Origin: Euborellia annulipes
Lineage: Eukaryota; Arthropoda; Insecta; Dermaptera; Anisolabididae
Length of the DNA: 64,000 nucleotides
Direction: 5' to 3'
Assembly (NCBI GenBank): GCA_023213315.1
Contig: JAKCPI010022170.1
Location: forward strand, 1 to 64,000
The translations under genes were made by a program, and so were the position numbers. Positions 10,929-22,446 of the stretch are shown one piece after another. The notes beneath the pieces were generated by a model. The model did not search any database, had not been told where the DNA came from, and was given only the letters and a program-made list of their open reading frames with translations. Within the stretch, counting starts at the first letter, position 1, and every line of letters starts with the position of its first letter.

Positions 10929-11602
10929 TCTGGTGTGACTGGCGCACAGCACACAACTTTCTCTTACCTTCGGTAATCGAAAGTTGTGTACTGTGCTTGT
11001 CACACCAGATTTTTTGTGTCGACATGTATTTAGTTTCCGACAGTAGGGTACATTCGATTTTCAAGATGTAAAATTTATAAGTATGGGAAAATATTTATAT
11101 TTTGTTACCATGGCAACCATTTCTCCTATCTTTTCTATGGAGTACAAGCGTAAAGTGGTCTTCAGAAGATTTCAATCACAAAATGAGAATATACATTTTA
11201 AAGAGCAATTAAAAAATAGTTGATATATGAATTTAAAAAAAAATCGTTGGAGCAAATTTTGAGAAAATCGAAAAAAACTGAAAAAGTGCATCAGTAAAGT
11301 ACTAGTACTTTTTGGTCGATTTTGTTCAAAAGCTTCGTGTCACGTCCCATGGGGGTCCCTAACTTAAATATAAAATTTCAACCTCCTAGCTCTTTTTGTT
11401 CTTGAGATATTTTGTTCACAGACACACACACAGACAGACAGACACACACAGACAGACCATGTCGCGAAAACCACTTTTTTGGATTCAGGGGACCTCAAAA
11501 CGTGAAGATCCATCAAAATCTCGACATCGAATTTTTGACATGAATCCAATACTTTCTCTCTATATATATATTACATATATACATAGGTAAGAGAAAGTAA
11601 AA
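10929..11602 (-). mobile_element. unclassified element R1, near full length
   Basis: Reverse-complement copy of the 42167-42827 element. The 3' end (lower coordinates) is an ~80-bp hairpin whose arms are TCTGGTGTGACTGGCGCAC and GTGCTTGTCACACCAGA. The 5' end is the ACTTTCTCTTACC/GGTAAGAGAAAGT hairpin. The interior contains the CA/GT-rich tract and TACTAGTACTTT block. Confidence 0.65.
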
Positions 11603-11704
11603 AGGCTGGGAACCGCTGATATAGAGGATTATTTATTTTATTTACTATTATTTATTCTATTTTATTAATATTTATTTTATTTATTATTATTTATTCTATT
11701 TTAG

Positions 11705-11790
11705 AGGAGGCGATTAGCCGAGGGGATAAAGCAGTTAAGCTTATAATTCTGAGTTGGAGACAAATTGAGTTCAAATCCACCTCATGGCAA
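11705..11790 (+). mobile_element. tRNA-derived SINE head, second family
   Basis: GATTAGCCGAGGGGATAAAG matches an A box of tRNA-Leu/Ser type and GAGTTCAAATCCACC a B box, with an intervening long variable arm. No cloverleaf-quality tRNA can be folded with confidence and it is followed by repeat sequence, so a SINE head is preferred over a tRNA gene. Confidence 0.45.
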
Positions 11791-11969
11791 TAAATTATCC
11801 AACTCTATTTGAGATGCCTCCTCCTGAGTAAGGAAACGGGAGCCCATCTCAGTATCATTCCCATGAAAGTTACTCCTCAGAGTAACCCCAATGATTGCAT
11901 ATTCTATTTTAAAATTAATTATTTTATTATTAATTTTTAATATATCGGTTGAAACTAAATATATCTCGA

Positions 11970-12060
11970 CCCCAAAAAATCTGGTGTGTGACTGTCGCAC
12001 AGCACACAACTTTCTCTTACCTTTTGTAATCTAAAGTTGTGCTTGTCCCACCAGATTTGT
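11970..12060 (-). repeat. isolated 3' hairpin of element R1
   Basis: TCTGGTGTGTGACTGTCGCAC and GTGCTTGTCCCACCAGA pair as in the intact R1 copies. The rest of the element is absent. Confidence 0.5.
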
Positions 12061-12370
12061 ATAGAGAATTTTACGAGGGTAGCAGTGGTGTAGTGGCAAA
12101 ATTTCCAGTGTGGGAACGTTAAATACATGACTTACCAATACCCCGAAAAATTTTAAAAAAATTAATAGTGAAATGGTGCAATTCTAGACTATGAACTACC
12201 TATCTTAAATCATTATCTTTTATTTAAAAAAAGAATCCCGTGGTTATTTTATATTAAGATTATTTCGTGTGATCTTGAGTTTCCTTCATGATGGCCATCA
12301 GATCAGATTTTCCCGATAAATCACAAATTCGTGAGACTCTAGCTTTATCTTATTCTATTTAATTTTATAC

Positions 12371-12955
12371 TACATTCTCTCTAAAACTGAATTAGTGGAA
12401 ACCCACTAATTAATAGTCAATAGCTACTATTTTAAGATGTCCAAAGTATACGACCAGCAATAAGTGATTATTCACTTTTTCAATTAGTAGAAATTATTAA
12501 TATGAAAAATTCACTAATTGAAAAAGTGAATTTTTAAAAAAATAATGACTAATTATCGATATATCAAGAAATATATTTACTAAATTTTAAGTAAAAATAT
12601 TTCTTAATTGACTATTTAAAAAATAATATTTTATTAATTTAAAAAAAATTTGGAATCTATTTGTTTTGACTTAACATATATTTCCTGCAATTTTTAACAA
12701 AAAATACAAGTTATCTCAATATTATTATTTATTTGTATTATTATTACTTAAATAAAGCCTTATATTGAACAGCTGGAATTGAATGAACTAACTACTTTTT
12801 GAATTAGTAAAAAATAACTAATCTAAAAGTAACCAATAAACTTACTAAATATATTAGTAGATTCTACTCAAAATGACTAAATTTGATGTAATTTTCTTAC
12901 CTACTGTTTGAATAAGTAAAAATTCTACTAATTCGTTTTAAGAGAGTTGAATCAC
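12371..12955. mobile_element. possible MITE with ~28-bp inverted ends
   Basis: TTCTCTCTAAAACTGAATTAG at the left and CTAATTCGTTTTAAGAGAG at the right are near-inverse. The interior is rich in CACTAATT/AATTAGTG repeats. No clear target duplication. Confidence 0.4.
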
Positions 12956-13074
12956 TTATTAATTTTAAGTATAGTATTCTAAATTCGGGTTGGTACAGTG
13001 CATGGGTGCTGATGCCTCGGGTCTGGCCAGTGTAGGAACGCCATTCCTACGCGTTCCCGCTCCACTACACCCCT

Positions 13075-14700
13075 TGATTTTTGTAAAATTCATTTTTCTA
13101 AAATAAAATTAATTAAGATGATCTGTGCAGCTAGTGTTTAATAAAATAAACAAATAGATAGATATGGGTTAGAAAGGAAATAGAAAAAAGTAGAGATTGA
13201 ATTATTAATTAACTGAGAGTAAGAGACCCTTGTGAGAACCTCGAAAGGGTCTCTACCTGAATAGCTGAGAACAAATTCCCGAGGGTTTGTGCTGGCATTC
13301 TTCCTATTCAACCTCAGACGGACGGACGGACGGACGGATCACTCTCACTCTTATAATCTAATCGTCTTTCTTTCTTTCCTTTTTTTTTTATTTAGTCTCC
13401 TGTTTTTTTATCTCCTGTTCATTATTCATCCTCTGTTTGCTTCCTCTAGTTTATTTTCGCTAAATAAAAAGCCTGGGAATACGGCCCTAGAGGAGAGCAC
13501 ATGGTGTCTAGACAGGCCGGGGGTGGAGGTCATTCAGGTCAAGGGTTCATCGTGACGACGACCATAGGTCAGCTGCAACCACCGACAACAAAAAAAGGGG
13601 TTCGAATTGTCTTTAAAACGTTTAGCCCTTTTATCCCCCTTACATTCAAATCTGTAATGGTATAAGAGGTAGGCTATATAAAAAAATCTTCTAAATTTCC
13701 CATGCAGTTCTCTGAAAATAAAGTTTAAGGCGGTGGCTCTAGTTGAAATATAATTTTATTAAATAAACATGTAATGGAGGTGAAGAGCAATGTTCGAGAA
13801 AGGGTCAGGAGTTGGAGAAGAAGTGGGGAATGAGGGATGGGAGTGCAAATTAAAGGACAATATACAGGAGGAAATGGTGGACGGTAAAAAAGAAAAAAAA
13901 AATGAATTTCTTTTAAATACTATAATTGTAAAAAGATTTTGTAAAGAAAAAAAATAAAAATAAAATTGTATATAGAGCCCCAAAACACGAGAAGGGAGGG
14001 GTGGAGGTCAAATAAATAAATAAATAAAATTTTTAAGTGAATGAGAAAAAAGTGTGAGTGTTTTAAAATAAAATAAATAAAATAAAATAAATTATAATAA
14101 AAAAATCATTGTGTGGTTTATGAAATCACGATTCAAGTGAAACTTTTTTTTCGGAGGGATAGTAGGCGTTTAACTTAATAATTGGAAAATGGGAAATCAA
14201 TAGACACATGTTAAAAACTGAGAACAATATTTATTTAGCAAATGAAGATTTGAATCATTTTAAATTATTTTAAAAATTATATTTTATCAATTTAAAAATT
14301 GAATAATTAAATTTCACAATTATTTTTTTATAATTCGTCATATATATTAAATTTCAACTTTCCTATTTTTGTCGTCACGGATTGTGACGTCATGGCTTAT
14401 AGCGGCACGGCCTTTGACGTCACGGCTTGTAACTCGACATGCTGATAGAAGAGCGAAAAAATTTGAGAGGATCAAATAAAAGTTTCACTTTAAAATAAAA
14501 TAATTTTCTTCTTCTCCTTCTTTCCGCGCCTTATTCCCACGGTGCGGGGTCGGCAGTCTTTCCCCCAGTCTCTCTTAATATGTATTTTTGCGACCGGGAA
14601 GGATAGGAACAGGCCGGCCCGTCGCAAGGTCTGGCGACTGAAATAAAATAAATATTAATAAAATAGGATAAATATAGTAAATCAAATAATTAATCCTCTA
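13075..14700. other. no gene seen; mixed repeats
   Basis: Includes a (GGAC)n tract at 13317-13339, pyrimidine-rich stretches, a SINE-tail-like segment at 14030-14060 (GAGAAAAAAGTGTGAGTG) and a GC-richer block at 14520-14645 of unknown origin. No frame shows a recognisable domain. Confidence 0.5.
13317..13339. repeat. (GGAC)n microsatellite
   Basis: Five to six GGAC units. Confidence 0.9.
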
Positions 14701-15008
14701 TATAATAATAAGCATATTCAGCGGTTACCAATCCAGTTGTGGGCCGCGGGATGATAAAAATTATATACAGTATATATAGGTTACTGGGCCTCAGCGTTTT
14801 TTTTTTTTTTTTCGGAAAAAAGTGGGCCGCACATCAAAAAAGGTTGGAAACCGCTGGGCTAATACATAAAATGATTTTATATTTTAACAAATATTTACAA
14901 TAATAATTATTTTTAGCCAAATGAGAGAGTGTAGGCCTATATATTCCTTAATAAGTCAGATATTTATATTTAGTATATGAAGTGTCAGGAAAATTACGTG
15001 ACACATGA

Positions 15009-15065
15009 TTAAGGAAAGGCGAGGGTCCGCCTGTGGCACCCCCCGAAAGCGTGAGGTGCAGCTAG
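15009..15065 (+). mobile_element. Helitron 3' end fragment
   Basis: AAGGAAAGGCGAGGGTCCGCC, then a decayed body and CTAG (15062-15065) followed by T. Matches the block order of the Helitron copies at 8122 and 45237, but the terminal hairpin is eroded. Confidence 0.5.
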
Positions 15066-16569
15066 TTTAAAGAGAATTAAAGTTTTTCCTCTACCTGTAT
15101 TCAAGAGAATTGTTGTTCTGGTTCTTTCTGAATTTAACAGAAAATACGATATCCACGCACAGTGGCTGATCTCTTTTCTTTAATCCTCTTCTCTCTTTCT
15201 CGTTGCCATTGCTCAAAACATTAATTCTGGTCAATTATCTCGAATACATCTGTCTCTTTAATTCGTATTGAGAGAAATTACAGGAAAGATGAGGGTGGAA
15301 AATAAAAGGATTCACCGTGGGGAGGGGGGGGGGCAGGGGAATGATGACAACGATGATTATCATCTTAAAAGACATTTCTCTTTGAATACTGCCAATAAAA
15401 TTTAATATAAAAAAAAAAAAGAAATGTCTTCTTTCATCCCAAGTAAGGAGAAATTGAATTTCTTAATTTATTACATTATACAAAAAACGAGAACGAAAAA
15501 GAATTATTATTATTTTTATTGAATAATAATAATAATAATAATAATTCAAAAATAATTCACTCTCGTTCGTCATTAAGGAATTGAAATGGAAAAATTGAGA
15601 TCCCGACTTTTTTCTCTTTTCTTTTAAATGAGAAAAAAAGATTAAAATTTAATATTTATATGATTAATTATAGAATTATAATTGCGAGATTTAATTAATT
15701 TAACTTTTTTTTTTAATATCTCCTATCCCACTTTTAATGAAATTTCGCCCATAATTTGAGACACTCTGCTCGGAAACCACTTGACCGATTTTTATGGGGT
15801 CTTTTTTTTAATAAATTTAATATTCAATACTACGTTTTATTATTTTTTGAATAACTCCAAGAATTTATTTATTTTTTTTTTATTAATAAAAAAAAAGTTT
15901 ATTTAAAATAAAATTAATTAGCCTCTGTTTTCAAGGTGAAATTCAAGAAAGGAAAGGATTCACTTTTTTTTTTTTAAACAATTCTCGCATTTATTATTTG
16001 ATTAAAATTAATTACTTTTGTCTTATCTGACTAAGTGCGCGACCAGCCGAAGGTGGTCTAGAATTTTTTTTTTTTTTTCTTAATTGTTGGCCTGTGACGT
16101 AAAAACTCAATACAATATATATATTATAAAAAGCCCGTGACCCATGACTCAGGAAGAGACATTAGCTTCTTTTAATAAAAATAAAATAAAAAATTTTTAT
16201 TTCTTGATACAAAAGAAAGAAAAATATATTAAATTAAGTTCTCATGGCTGGGGTCCTGGGTTCGCTTCCCGTCTTAAGCGAAAATAATTTATTTCATTTT
16301 AATAGTTAGGAATAAATTTTTACCGCTCTGTGCGGTCTTCCTTAGCTCTTTTATTGTTATTAATTATTAAAATGGATGTACCATTATATAAGTTCCATAA
16401 ATATTTGTTAAATAAATAATAAGAGAGATTAAAAAACACTAGGTCATATGTTTAAACCATTTATCAAAAATTATTAATTTTAACACTTAATTTATATCTA
16501 TTAAAAAGGTAATTTTTAAATAAATCTGAAGTAAACGAAACGAAGTATGCTGGGTCAACAGTATTAAGG
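15066..16569. other. no gene seen
   Basis: AT-rich sequence with homopolymers and a short (AAT)n tract near 15527-15545. No supported feature. Confidence 0.5.
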
Positions 16570-16621
16570 TTATGGAGAAGAAAAAACCAGCGACTGCTTT
16601 CCACGTTAAAATAATTTATTC

Positions 16622-16662
16622 GCAGATATTTCGGTAAGCCTAACGCAAACCATTCTCAGTGC
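16622..16662 (-). ncRNA. hammerhead-like motif, decayed core
   Basis: Minus strand: GCA, CTGAGAA (core G changed to A), stem II region, GAAAT-ATC, TGC. Stem I GCA/TGC kept. Confidence 0.4.
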
Positions 16663-16891
16663 TTCAAATTATATGATTGTGGAGCGTTTAATAAACTCAT
16701 AAAATGCTTGAGAAGCCATTCTATATATGGAGGGGACAAAATCGTATGAAGCAAGTCACTGAGAGAAAAATAGCATCTATATATCATAAGACACAATCGA
16801 ATTTTTGTATGCTTTAAGATAATTTCTCACAGTGACCCACCAGGCGCGTGTACTTTCTAGAGAGTACACGCGCCTGGTGGGTCAATTTGAA

Positions 16892-16932
16892 GCACTGAGG
16901 ATGGTTTGCGTTAGGCTTACCGAAATATCTGC
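16892..16932 (+). ncRNA. hammerhead-like ribozyme motif
   Basis: GCA, CTGAGGA, stem II GGTTTGC-GTTAG-GCTTACC (five of seven pairs), GAAAT, ATC, TGC. Here the dimer stem III is AUAU instead of ACGU, again self-complementary, a compensated pair change relative to the 5050 motif. Confidence 0.55.
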
Positions 16933-16999
16933 GAATAAATTATTTTAACGTGGAAAGCACCCGCTGGTTTTTTCTTTCTCCATAACCCCTTTTAAATAA

Positions 17000-17830
17000 A
17001 TCGTTAAAACTTATAACTCAGTGTTTTTAATAGAATAGTTTAATTTAGTTCAATATCTCATTTAAGACGTGAGCTAATTAGTATTTAATGAAATCTCTCA
17101 ATTATTATAAGTCAAAATGGTCTCAATAAATTTATTTTCTCATCCCACCTCCTTTAATGATGGGAAGGGGAGAAAAATAGAAAATCGATGGATCATCTGA
17201 GTAGCAGCAGCATCTCTCAGCCCTGCTCTCTCTCCCTCCCCTTTTAAACCCGTATTAGAATTAGTTTTTAAATTCTCCAATAGAGAGCGAACAAGTCTCG
17301 TCGTTTGCGAATTATTTTTTTTTTTACCTTTTATTGTCCGTCTGTCTGTCTGTCTCATATATTTACAATTAACAGGAATTTTGAAACGGGACACAATGGG
17401 CCCAAATAATAAAAAAAGTTACCAGAATTAAATGTTTTTTGAGCAAATTTTTAAAACATTAGACACCTTTAAATATTTTCATTTTTTTTTTATCTATATG
17501 TATTGAAATTCCACCTTGCCAAAGATAAGAAAAAAAAAAATTTTAATACATGGAACATTAAATGGACCCTGTTATGCAATAGTGTGTCAAGCACCAAAAA
17601 AAAAAATTAAAAATTCAGTTGAGCACGGAATATTGTTTCAATTGCTATAATTAATATTTTTAATGAAATATGTCCTAAAAAATTTATATTTAATGTTACT
17701 TGCACAATTGAGTAAACAGATACTAGGTTATTAGGTTAAAGCTTATTAGGTTAAAGTTTGTTATTGACACTTAACGATACTATTATTACGAATAACAAAA
17801 AATCTAATATTATCAATATATTCTTTTTTT
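17000..17830. other. no gene seen
   Basis: AT-rich, with a purine/pyrimidine-skewed stretch at 17150-17250 and a GTCTGTCTGTCTGTCT tract near 17338. No recognisable feature. Confidence 0.5.
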
Positions 17831-18120
17831 TTTACTTTCTCTTATAGTATATAAAGAGAAAGTATTGCAATCGTCAGACTTTGAGATTTTGATTATTCTA
17901 CACGTTCTAGACCTCCCTGAGTAAAAAAAAAAACATTTTGGGCATTATGTCGTGTGTGTGTGTGAACACGATTGCTTAAAAACGCAAGCAGCTAAATCGA
18001 TGAAATTTGGTATTTATTCCTTACACTAAAATTATAGATTTCTATCAACTTTTGGAGTAAATACGTCACCTGGATCTAGTACTTTACCTTAAAGAGTTAT
18101 TTCAAAAATTTTGAAATTTT
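17831..18120 (+). mobile_element. unclassified element R1, 5' part
   Basis: Begins with the TACTTTCTCTTATAG / TATAAAGAGAAAGTA hairpin, continues with the GTGTGTGTG tract and CTAGTACTTTACC. The 3' hairpin is absent. More diverged than the 42167 copy. Confidence 0.55.
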
Positions 18121-18309
18121 CATTTTTTTTTTTTGTCATATTATGATAAATTACTCTATTTTAAAAAGTTTTTATTCTTTGATATATTTTCAAAAAAAAA
18201 AAAAAAAAATCAAAAGATGTCATCAAAAACACGTAAATATAAACAAATGAATTTGTGAAATAAATGAATCATTTGTATAGAAATTAAATTTAGCTTAAAC
18301 ATTTTCATT

Positions 18310-18539
18310 TTAATGTTTTATCAACAAATGTCTTTTCAAATTTTCTTTTCGTTTCGATCGATGCGGGCAAATAGGACATTGGAATTGAGGCTGAACTCCA
18401 CACTCGTATCGTTTATGTTGAATCAGATGCTGTTTGATCTTGTATCTTCGATCGCATTGTTCACACGTAAAGATTTTGTTGACATCGTTGGGAGAGAAGT
18501 CCACGTTATGGACGTATGATGGTATCTTATTATACGAAG
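18310..18539 (-). CDS. lola: lola-type alternative 3' exon E1 (two fingers)
   Basis: Last exon of the array in transcription order. It starts at a CTGATTTCCAG acceptor, completes a split codon with CT and encodes 75 residues to a stop. Only F2 (C2HC, CEQC...HKRYEC) and F3 (CPIC...HLLIKH) are present. The leader SYNKIPSYVHNVDFSPND replaces the F1 found in the other exons. Joined by YECGVQPQFQCPIC, the lola-type bridge. Contact residues at -1, 2, 3, 6: F2 I-Q-H-Q, F3 R-E-N-R. Product would be a BTB-zinc-finger isoform acting in the nucleus; the BTB part is not in the window. Either an ancestral two-finger form or loss of F1. Confidence 0.85.
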
Positions 18540-18675
18540 CTGGAAATCAGAGAAAAAAAATAAAAATAATTAAAAAAAAAAAAAGATGAATATTCTGAAA
18601 ATGATTTGTTAGTATCCTTATAAACTAATATTAATAGTAATCGTTGATTGTTTGGGCTGGATGTTGAGATTGATA

Positions 18676-18953
18676 AATAGGAGAAATAACCAACGCCTTA
18701 TTATCCACCATTTATTTGCAAATATTTCCGGTTGCAAAACGCCACCCATCATCAGTGCAGCAAATAGTTGCTGATTCTTTGCTGGTAATTTGTCGATTTA
18801 AGAACATTGATATGAAAATGGCAAAGATTTATATAATCAGAGCCTAAAATATAAAAGGCATCCACCACCAAAACTATTTGCAGCACTGATGATGGCGTTT
18901 TGCAAATAAATAGTGTGTATGGCGTATAAAGAGGCGTTGGTTATTTCTTCTAT
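18676..18953. mobile_element. inverted-repeat Penelope-like element
   Basis: AGGAGAAATAACCAACGCC at the left and its inverse GGCGTTGGTTATTTCTTCT at the right. Hammerhead-like motif in the left arm (minus). The right arm retains CTGATGATGGCG but has lost part of stem II. Lies between E1 and E2. Confidence 0.55.
18718..18758 (-). ncRNA. hammerhead-like ribozyme motif
   Basis: Minus strand: GCA, CTGATGA, stem II GGTGGC-GTTTT-GCAACC (five of six pairs), GGAAAT, ATT, TGC. Stem I GCA/TGC kept, AUAU dimer step as at 16892. Confidence 0.45.
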
Positions 18954-19189
18954 TTTTTAATATTAATAGTTTTTTTTTTTTTTTAATTTTGCATAGCAGT
19001 TAGCTAATATAGAAATATACTGATATAATAGTAAAGAGATACTAGCTCATGAAGTATAAGTTTGTTATTGATAAATATACTCTTTTTACGATAGCCTATT
19101 ATTAATAAGAGTAACATATTCATTATTATAATGTTACAAAAAAATCTAATAATATCAAAATTAATATTTTTTTTTTTTCATTCGACATC

Positions 19190-19470
19190 GTATAATCTAT
19201 TTAAGTCTAGTTGGGTGAAAAAAGACTTCAAAATTCTCATTAAGCAGTCGAGTCCACCCATCCAGACTTTAATAATGAAAATGTGAAATGATCATTAATA
19301 GCGAAAGTGAATACACGGGCTAAAATAGATCTAATAACAGGTGATTTTTACAGGTTATTAACATAAATAGGAGAGGAGTGAAAGGGAAAGAACCAAAGCA
19401 AATTATTTTCCCAAGTGTGATGTAATAAATAATAATTGTATTTTTGGTATAGGGTATTAAAAGATAGTTG
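19190..19470 (-). repeat. N-class upstream intron module
   Basis: Copy of a block found upstream (minus sense) of most N-class exons: GAAAGTGAATACACGGGC, ACATAAATAGGAGAGGAGTG, GCAAATTATTTTCCCAAGTG. Other copies near 23270, 27300, 29580, 31340, 35050, 41060, 44150 and 50990. Probably carried along by exon duplication; a splicing role is untested. Confidence 0.6.
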
Positions 19471-19668
19471 GCTTTTCTTCGTTTTTATTTTTTTTTTTTT
19501 ACAATAAAATAAATAAAAAAAATAAATTCCTTAAACTGAATCGATGGGTGTTTTTTTTTAAATTACTTTAAATAATTACAAGTATAGAAATTAAATCTGA
19601 AACATTTTAATTATAATGTTTTGTGAATACATTGTAATGAGATTTATCGAAAAAAACTTCTCCCGGCC

Positions 19669-20669
19669 CACAGTGGTTCCAAATCACGAAAACATGGTCA
19701 AAAGTCGAAAACGTTATTTAATCTCTCTGAAATTCAATATACACGGGTTTTTTAGGTCGCTTATTTCGAATTTGATATTATTTTTTCAAAAAAAAAAAAA
19801 AAATATGGCGTTGCCAATATGGGAAACTTAAAAAGAAATAATTCTATTTCAATAAAAATTGGTATTGGGTGGTTTCCGAGGTCGCGGAGGAGGAAGTGGA
19901 GTCAGTCATTGAAATTTAAAACTTTAAAATTTTGCCGAAAGCGAGCAATTGCAAAATTTCCAAACAGTGAGCAAGATTACCAGTAAATTTGATGCATTTG
20001 CTCGCCGAAAGCGAGGCGCAGCCCCCTGGCAAGTGGGAAAACCATAATATAAAGCGCTAGTATTTATATTTAAAATCATTTTGAATCAACCATAAAGAAA
20101 GCGTGCAATGCGAGCCTGATAGCGAATTTATGCACTGCCGCAGAAAAAGTTAAATGAAAAAAAAATGTGCAAGTCGGGGCAGCTAATTTTTTAATATTAT
20201 TAATGAAGAAGGATTATAAAAAGCAGGAAAAGTTGTTTGAGAGTGGGATGTCGTGGGACTTTTGACTTTTGAATTTTTGCGATTTCTGAAATGGAAAAAA
20301 AATAAGACGTTATTTGAAACGCTCCTATTATTTAACTATCAAAATTTATTGCATTTTTTTTGCATTGTTGAAATTTACTTACTTTCAGTCTTTGATTCCA
20401 ATTGACGAAATTAAAATAACCAAAAGCACAATGAAATGGAGAGCGATAGAAAAGGATGCTTATTTGCGTTCGGCGCGAGCTCCCGATTGTTGTCAAAAAC
20501 GCTCAGAATCAAATAGATATTGAGAGCCAGATATGTGCATATGACCCTCAAAAACGGTCGTTCCTAATCGTAAATATATTAATAAAACTATTTAGGGGGT
20601 TAAAAGTCCCTAAATTGAAACTTTATTTTTGAACTTTTGGCCACGTTTTTGGGATTTGGAACCACTGTG
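19669..20669 (-). mobile_element. Transib-type DNA transposon, non-autonomous, 1,001 bp
   Basis: Terminal inverted repeats of about 37 bp with four mismatches, starting CACAGTGGTTCCAAATC on both strands. The first seven bases equal the RAG recombination-signal heptamer CACAGTG and fit the CACWRTG start known for Transib. The 5-bp GC-rich duplication CGGCC flanks it exactly (19664-19668 and 20670-20674), also Transib-like. No transposase reading frame of useful length. It sits inside E2, cutting off that exon's old stop codon. Confidence 0.85.
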
Positions 20670-21050
20670 CGGCCCCCTCATTCAGATCAGGTGTAGCGGG
20701 AGTGTAGCTACCAAGTTTAACATTAGACCTGTGTACCATTGCAAAATGTCTTTTCAAATTTGACTTTTGTTTCGACCGATACGAGCAAATTGTACATTGA
20801 AATTTAGGCTCAACTCCACACTCGTATCGTAGATGTCGAGTTAGATGCTGTTGGCTCTTGTATCTTTGATCGCATTGCGTACACTGAAAAGGGTTGATGG
20901 CGTCTTTCGGAGTCAAGTGCACGTCACGGATGTGTCTTCGTAAGTTTTGTTTATAAATACATGAATAATTACAATGGGAGCAAAATTGTCGTTCACGTAG
21001 AGAAGTATTCTGATTGGTCGAACAATCCAAAGAGACCTGATTATACGAAC
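20623..21050 (-). CDS. lola: lola-type alternative 3' exon E2, C-terminus from a transposon
   Basis: 141 residues from a GTTTCCAG acceptor (split codon ends GT). N-class leader SYNQVSLDCSTNQNT. F1 CSHCNYSC...HIRDVH, F2 CTQCDQRY...HLRYEC (C2HC), F3 CTICSYRS...HFAMVH. Contacts: F1 Y-Q-N-R, F2 S-Q-H-R, F3 Q-S-N-R. After F3 it runs unusually far. The last 15 codons, from the Ala before QWFQIPKTWPKVQK, are read out of the right end of the Transib element at 19669-20669, whose first in-frame TAA ends the protein. Without the insertion the frame would have ended in GRSFFR soon after the target site. Functional effect unknown. Confidence 0.85.
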
Positions 21051-21411
21051 CTGGAAACCAAAGAAAATAATTAAGAGATTAATAATCTGAAAATGATTTG
21101 TTAGTATCAGCATAAGCAAATATTTATTTTTTTTTTTTAATTTTGCATGGCTGTTAGCCAATTCAGATATATACTATATCAATAATTAATAATAAACTGA
21201 TATTAGGTTATGAAGTTTAAGTTTTTTCTTGACGCTTTACGATACTATTAATACGAGTAACATATTTATTTACTCAACTCGCGTATTAATTGATTAAAGT
21301 GTCCACCATATTTAATCACGAGATGTTTAATGTTCATTGTTGACCATCAAGTAGTTGTGAATGGTAGCTGCAAGTAGATCGATTCCAAAGTAGTGACTGT
21401 GATGTATAAAT

Positions 21412-21669
21412 GGATAATTATGGTCAGGAGTAGTCAATAAAAAAAACTGTATCCTGGTTCTAATCTCAGAGACGTTTCGGTTCTTTTAATTTTATATACT
21501 ATCTAATCTAAAGGCTGAGGATGGCTCTTAAATTAAAAGAAGAATTTTATATACTATCTAATCTAAAGGCTGAGGATGGCTCTTAAATTAAAAGAACCGA
21601 AACGTCTCCGAAAATAGAACCAGCATACAGAGTCTTTTTTATTGACAGCGCCTGCCCATAATTATCCTT
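21412..21669. mobile_element. inverted-repeat Penelope-like element
   Basis: GGATAATTATGG at the left and CCATAATTATCC at the right bound the element. It contains GAGACGTTTCGGTTCTTTTAA and its inverse, plus a partial direct duplication of TTTTATATACTATCTAATCT. Lies in the intron upstream of E2. Confidence 0.55.
21565..21611 (+). ncRNA. hammerhead-like ribozyme motif
   Basis: CTGAGGA core, stem II GGCTCTT-AAATTAA-AAGAACC with one mismatch, then GAAAC-GTC. Stem I is weak. Confidence 0.45.
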
Positions 21670-21875
21670 TTTATTATAATATTACAAAAAATATAATATT
21701 ATCAAAATAAATTTTCTTTTTTTTTCATTCGACATCTAGGGCCTATTATCTTTTAATGTCTAGATAGGTGAATTTTTTCTCCTGAATAGTTACATTAATT
21801 TTAATATTATCTCATGATTCGAACATTCAAAGAAAACAAATGAAATAAAAATTTTTTGGTCTTTTTTATCTTAAG

Positions 21876-21881
21876 TTTATT
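21876..21881 (-). terminator. AATAAA polyadenylation signal, E3 side
   Basis: AATAAA on the minus strand in the recurrent block TTTCTTTCAATAAACTTAAG, about 565 bases beyond the E3 stop. Confidence 0.45.
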
Positions 21882-22446
21882 GAAAGAAATAAATTGAAAA
21901 CATTTGTCTGTAAACAGGTCTCAAAGGTTTAAGAGACCTGTCATAAAATTGAAAATTATATAAAAAATTTGCCTGTTATAAGATATTAGCCTATAATAAT
22001 TATTTTAAACATTTTTTATTCTTCAAAATATAGAAAATAGATATAGAATGATTTAAAAGTAAAGCCAGCTCACTGATATTTATTTTTTTAAACTGAAATA
22101 ATGGGTGATTTTTTTTTAAATTATTTTAAATAACCCTAAGTATAGAAATTAAATTTTAACATTTCTATTAGAATCAACCAATTTGTTTGAAACAACATAA
22201 TAAGTATAATTGTTGAAGAAAGCAATGTTTTTATATTTTTATTTTTGAACCCATGTATATAAAATATTTAGACTCCTGAGGAAAGAGGCATTTGACTTTC
22301 AAAACGAAAATGAGTGTAATTTTTTTTTAAATTTCAGGTTTATTTTTTTTTAAACTGAATAACGTTTGAATCATTTTAGAATCGAAAGGTGATATCTACA
22401 AATTTTTTTGATTATTTTAAAAGATATCACAAGTCAATTATCATTA

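Larger units (their letters stand above)
16570..16985. mobile_element. inverted-repeat Penelope-like element
   Basis: TATGGAGAAGAAAAAACCAGC at the left and its inverse at 16962-16985. Arms include TTTCCACGTTAAAATAATTTATTCGC. An inner palindrome at 16844-16882 (GTGACCCACCAGGCGCGTG...) joins the arms. Each arm has a hammerhead-like motif. Confidence 0.6.

Noticed and set aside
12076..13072. Possible hAT element with CAGTGGTGTAGTGG and CCACTACACCCC ends
   Set aside because: Ends are only partly inverse and no 8-bp duplication was found.
13289..13555. 88-codon open frame on the plus strand
   Set aside because: Starts in a microsatellite and is mainly hydrophobic low-complexity from a pyrimidine tract.
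14725..14865. Possible hAT MITE (CAGCGGTTACCAATCC ... GGTTGGAAACCGCTG)
   Set aside because: Inverted ends look real but flanks do not show a duplication; similar loose ends at 11605 and 43235 suggest broken copies. Left unlisted.
18313..18519. Plus-strand open frames opposite the finger exons (also at 26899, 29175, 30967, 31762, 40638, 43737, 49305, 49426, 58760)
   Set aside because: They are antisense shadows of conserved finger codons; their similarity to one another follows from the exon similarity.
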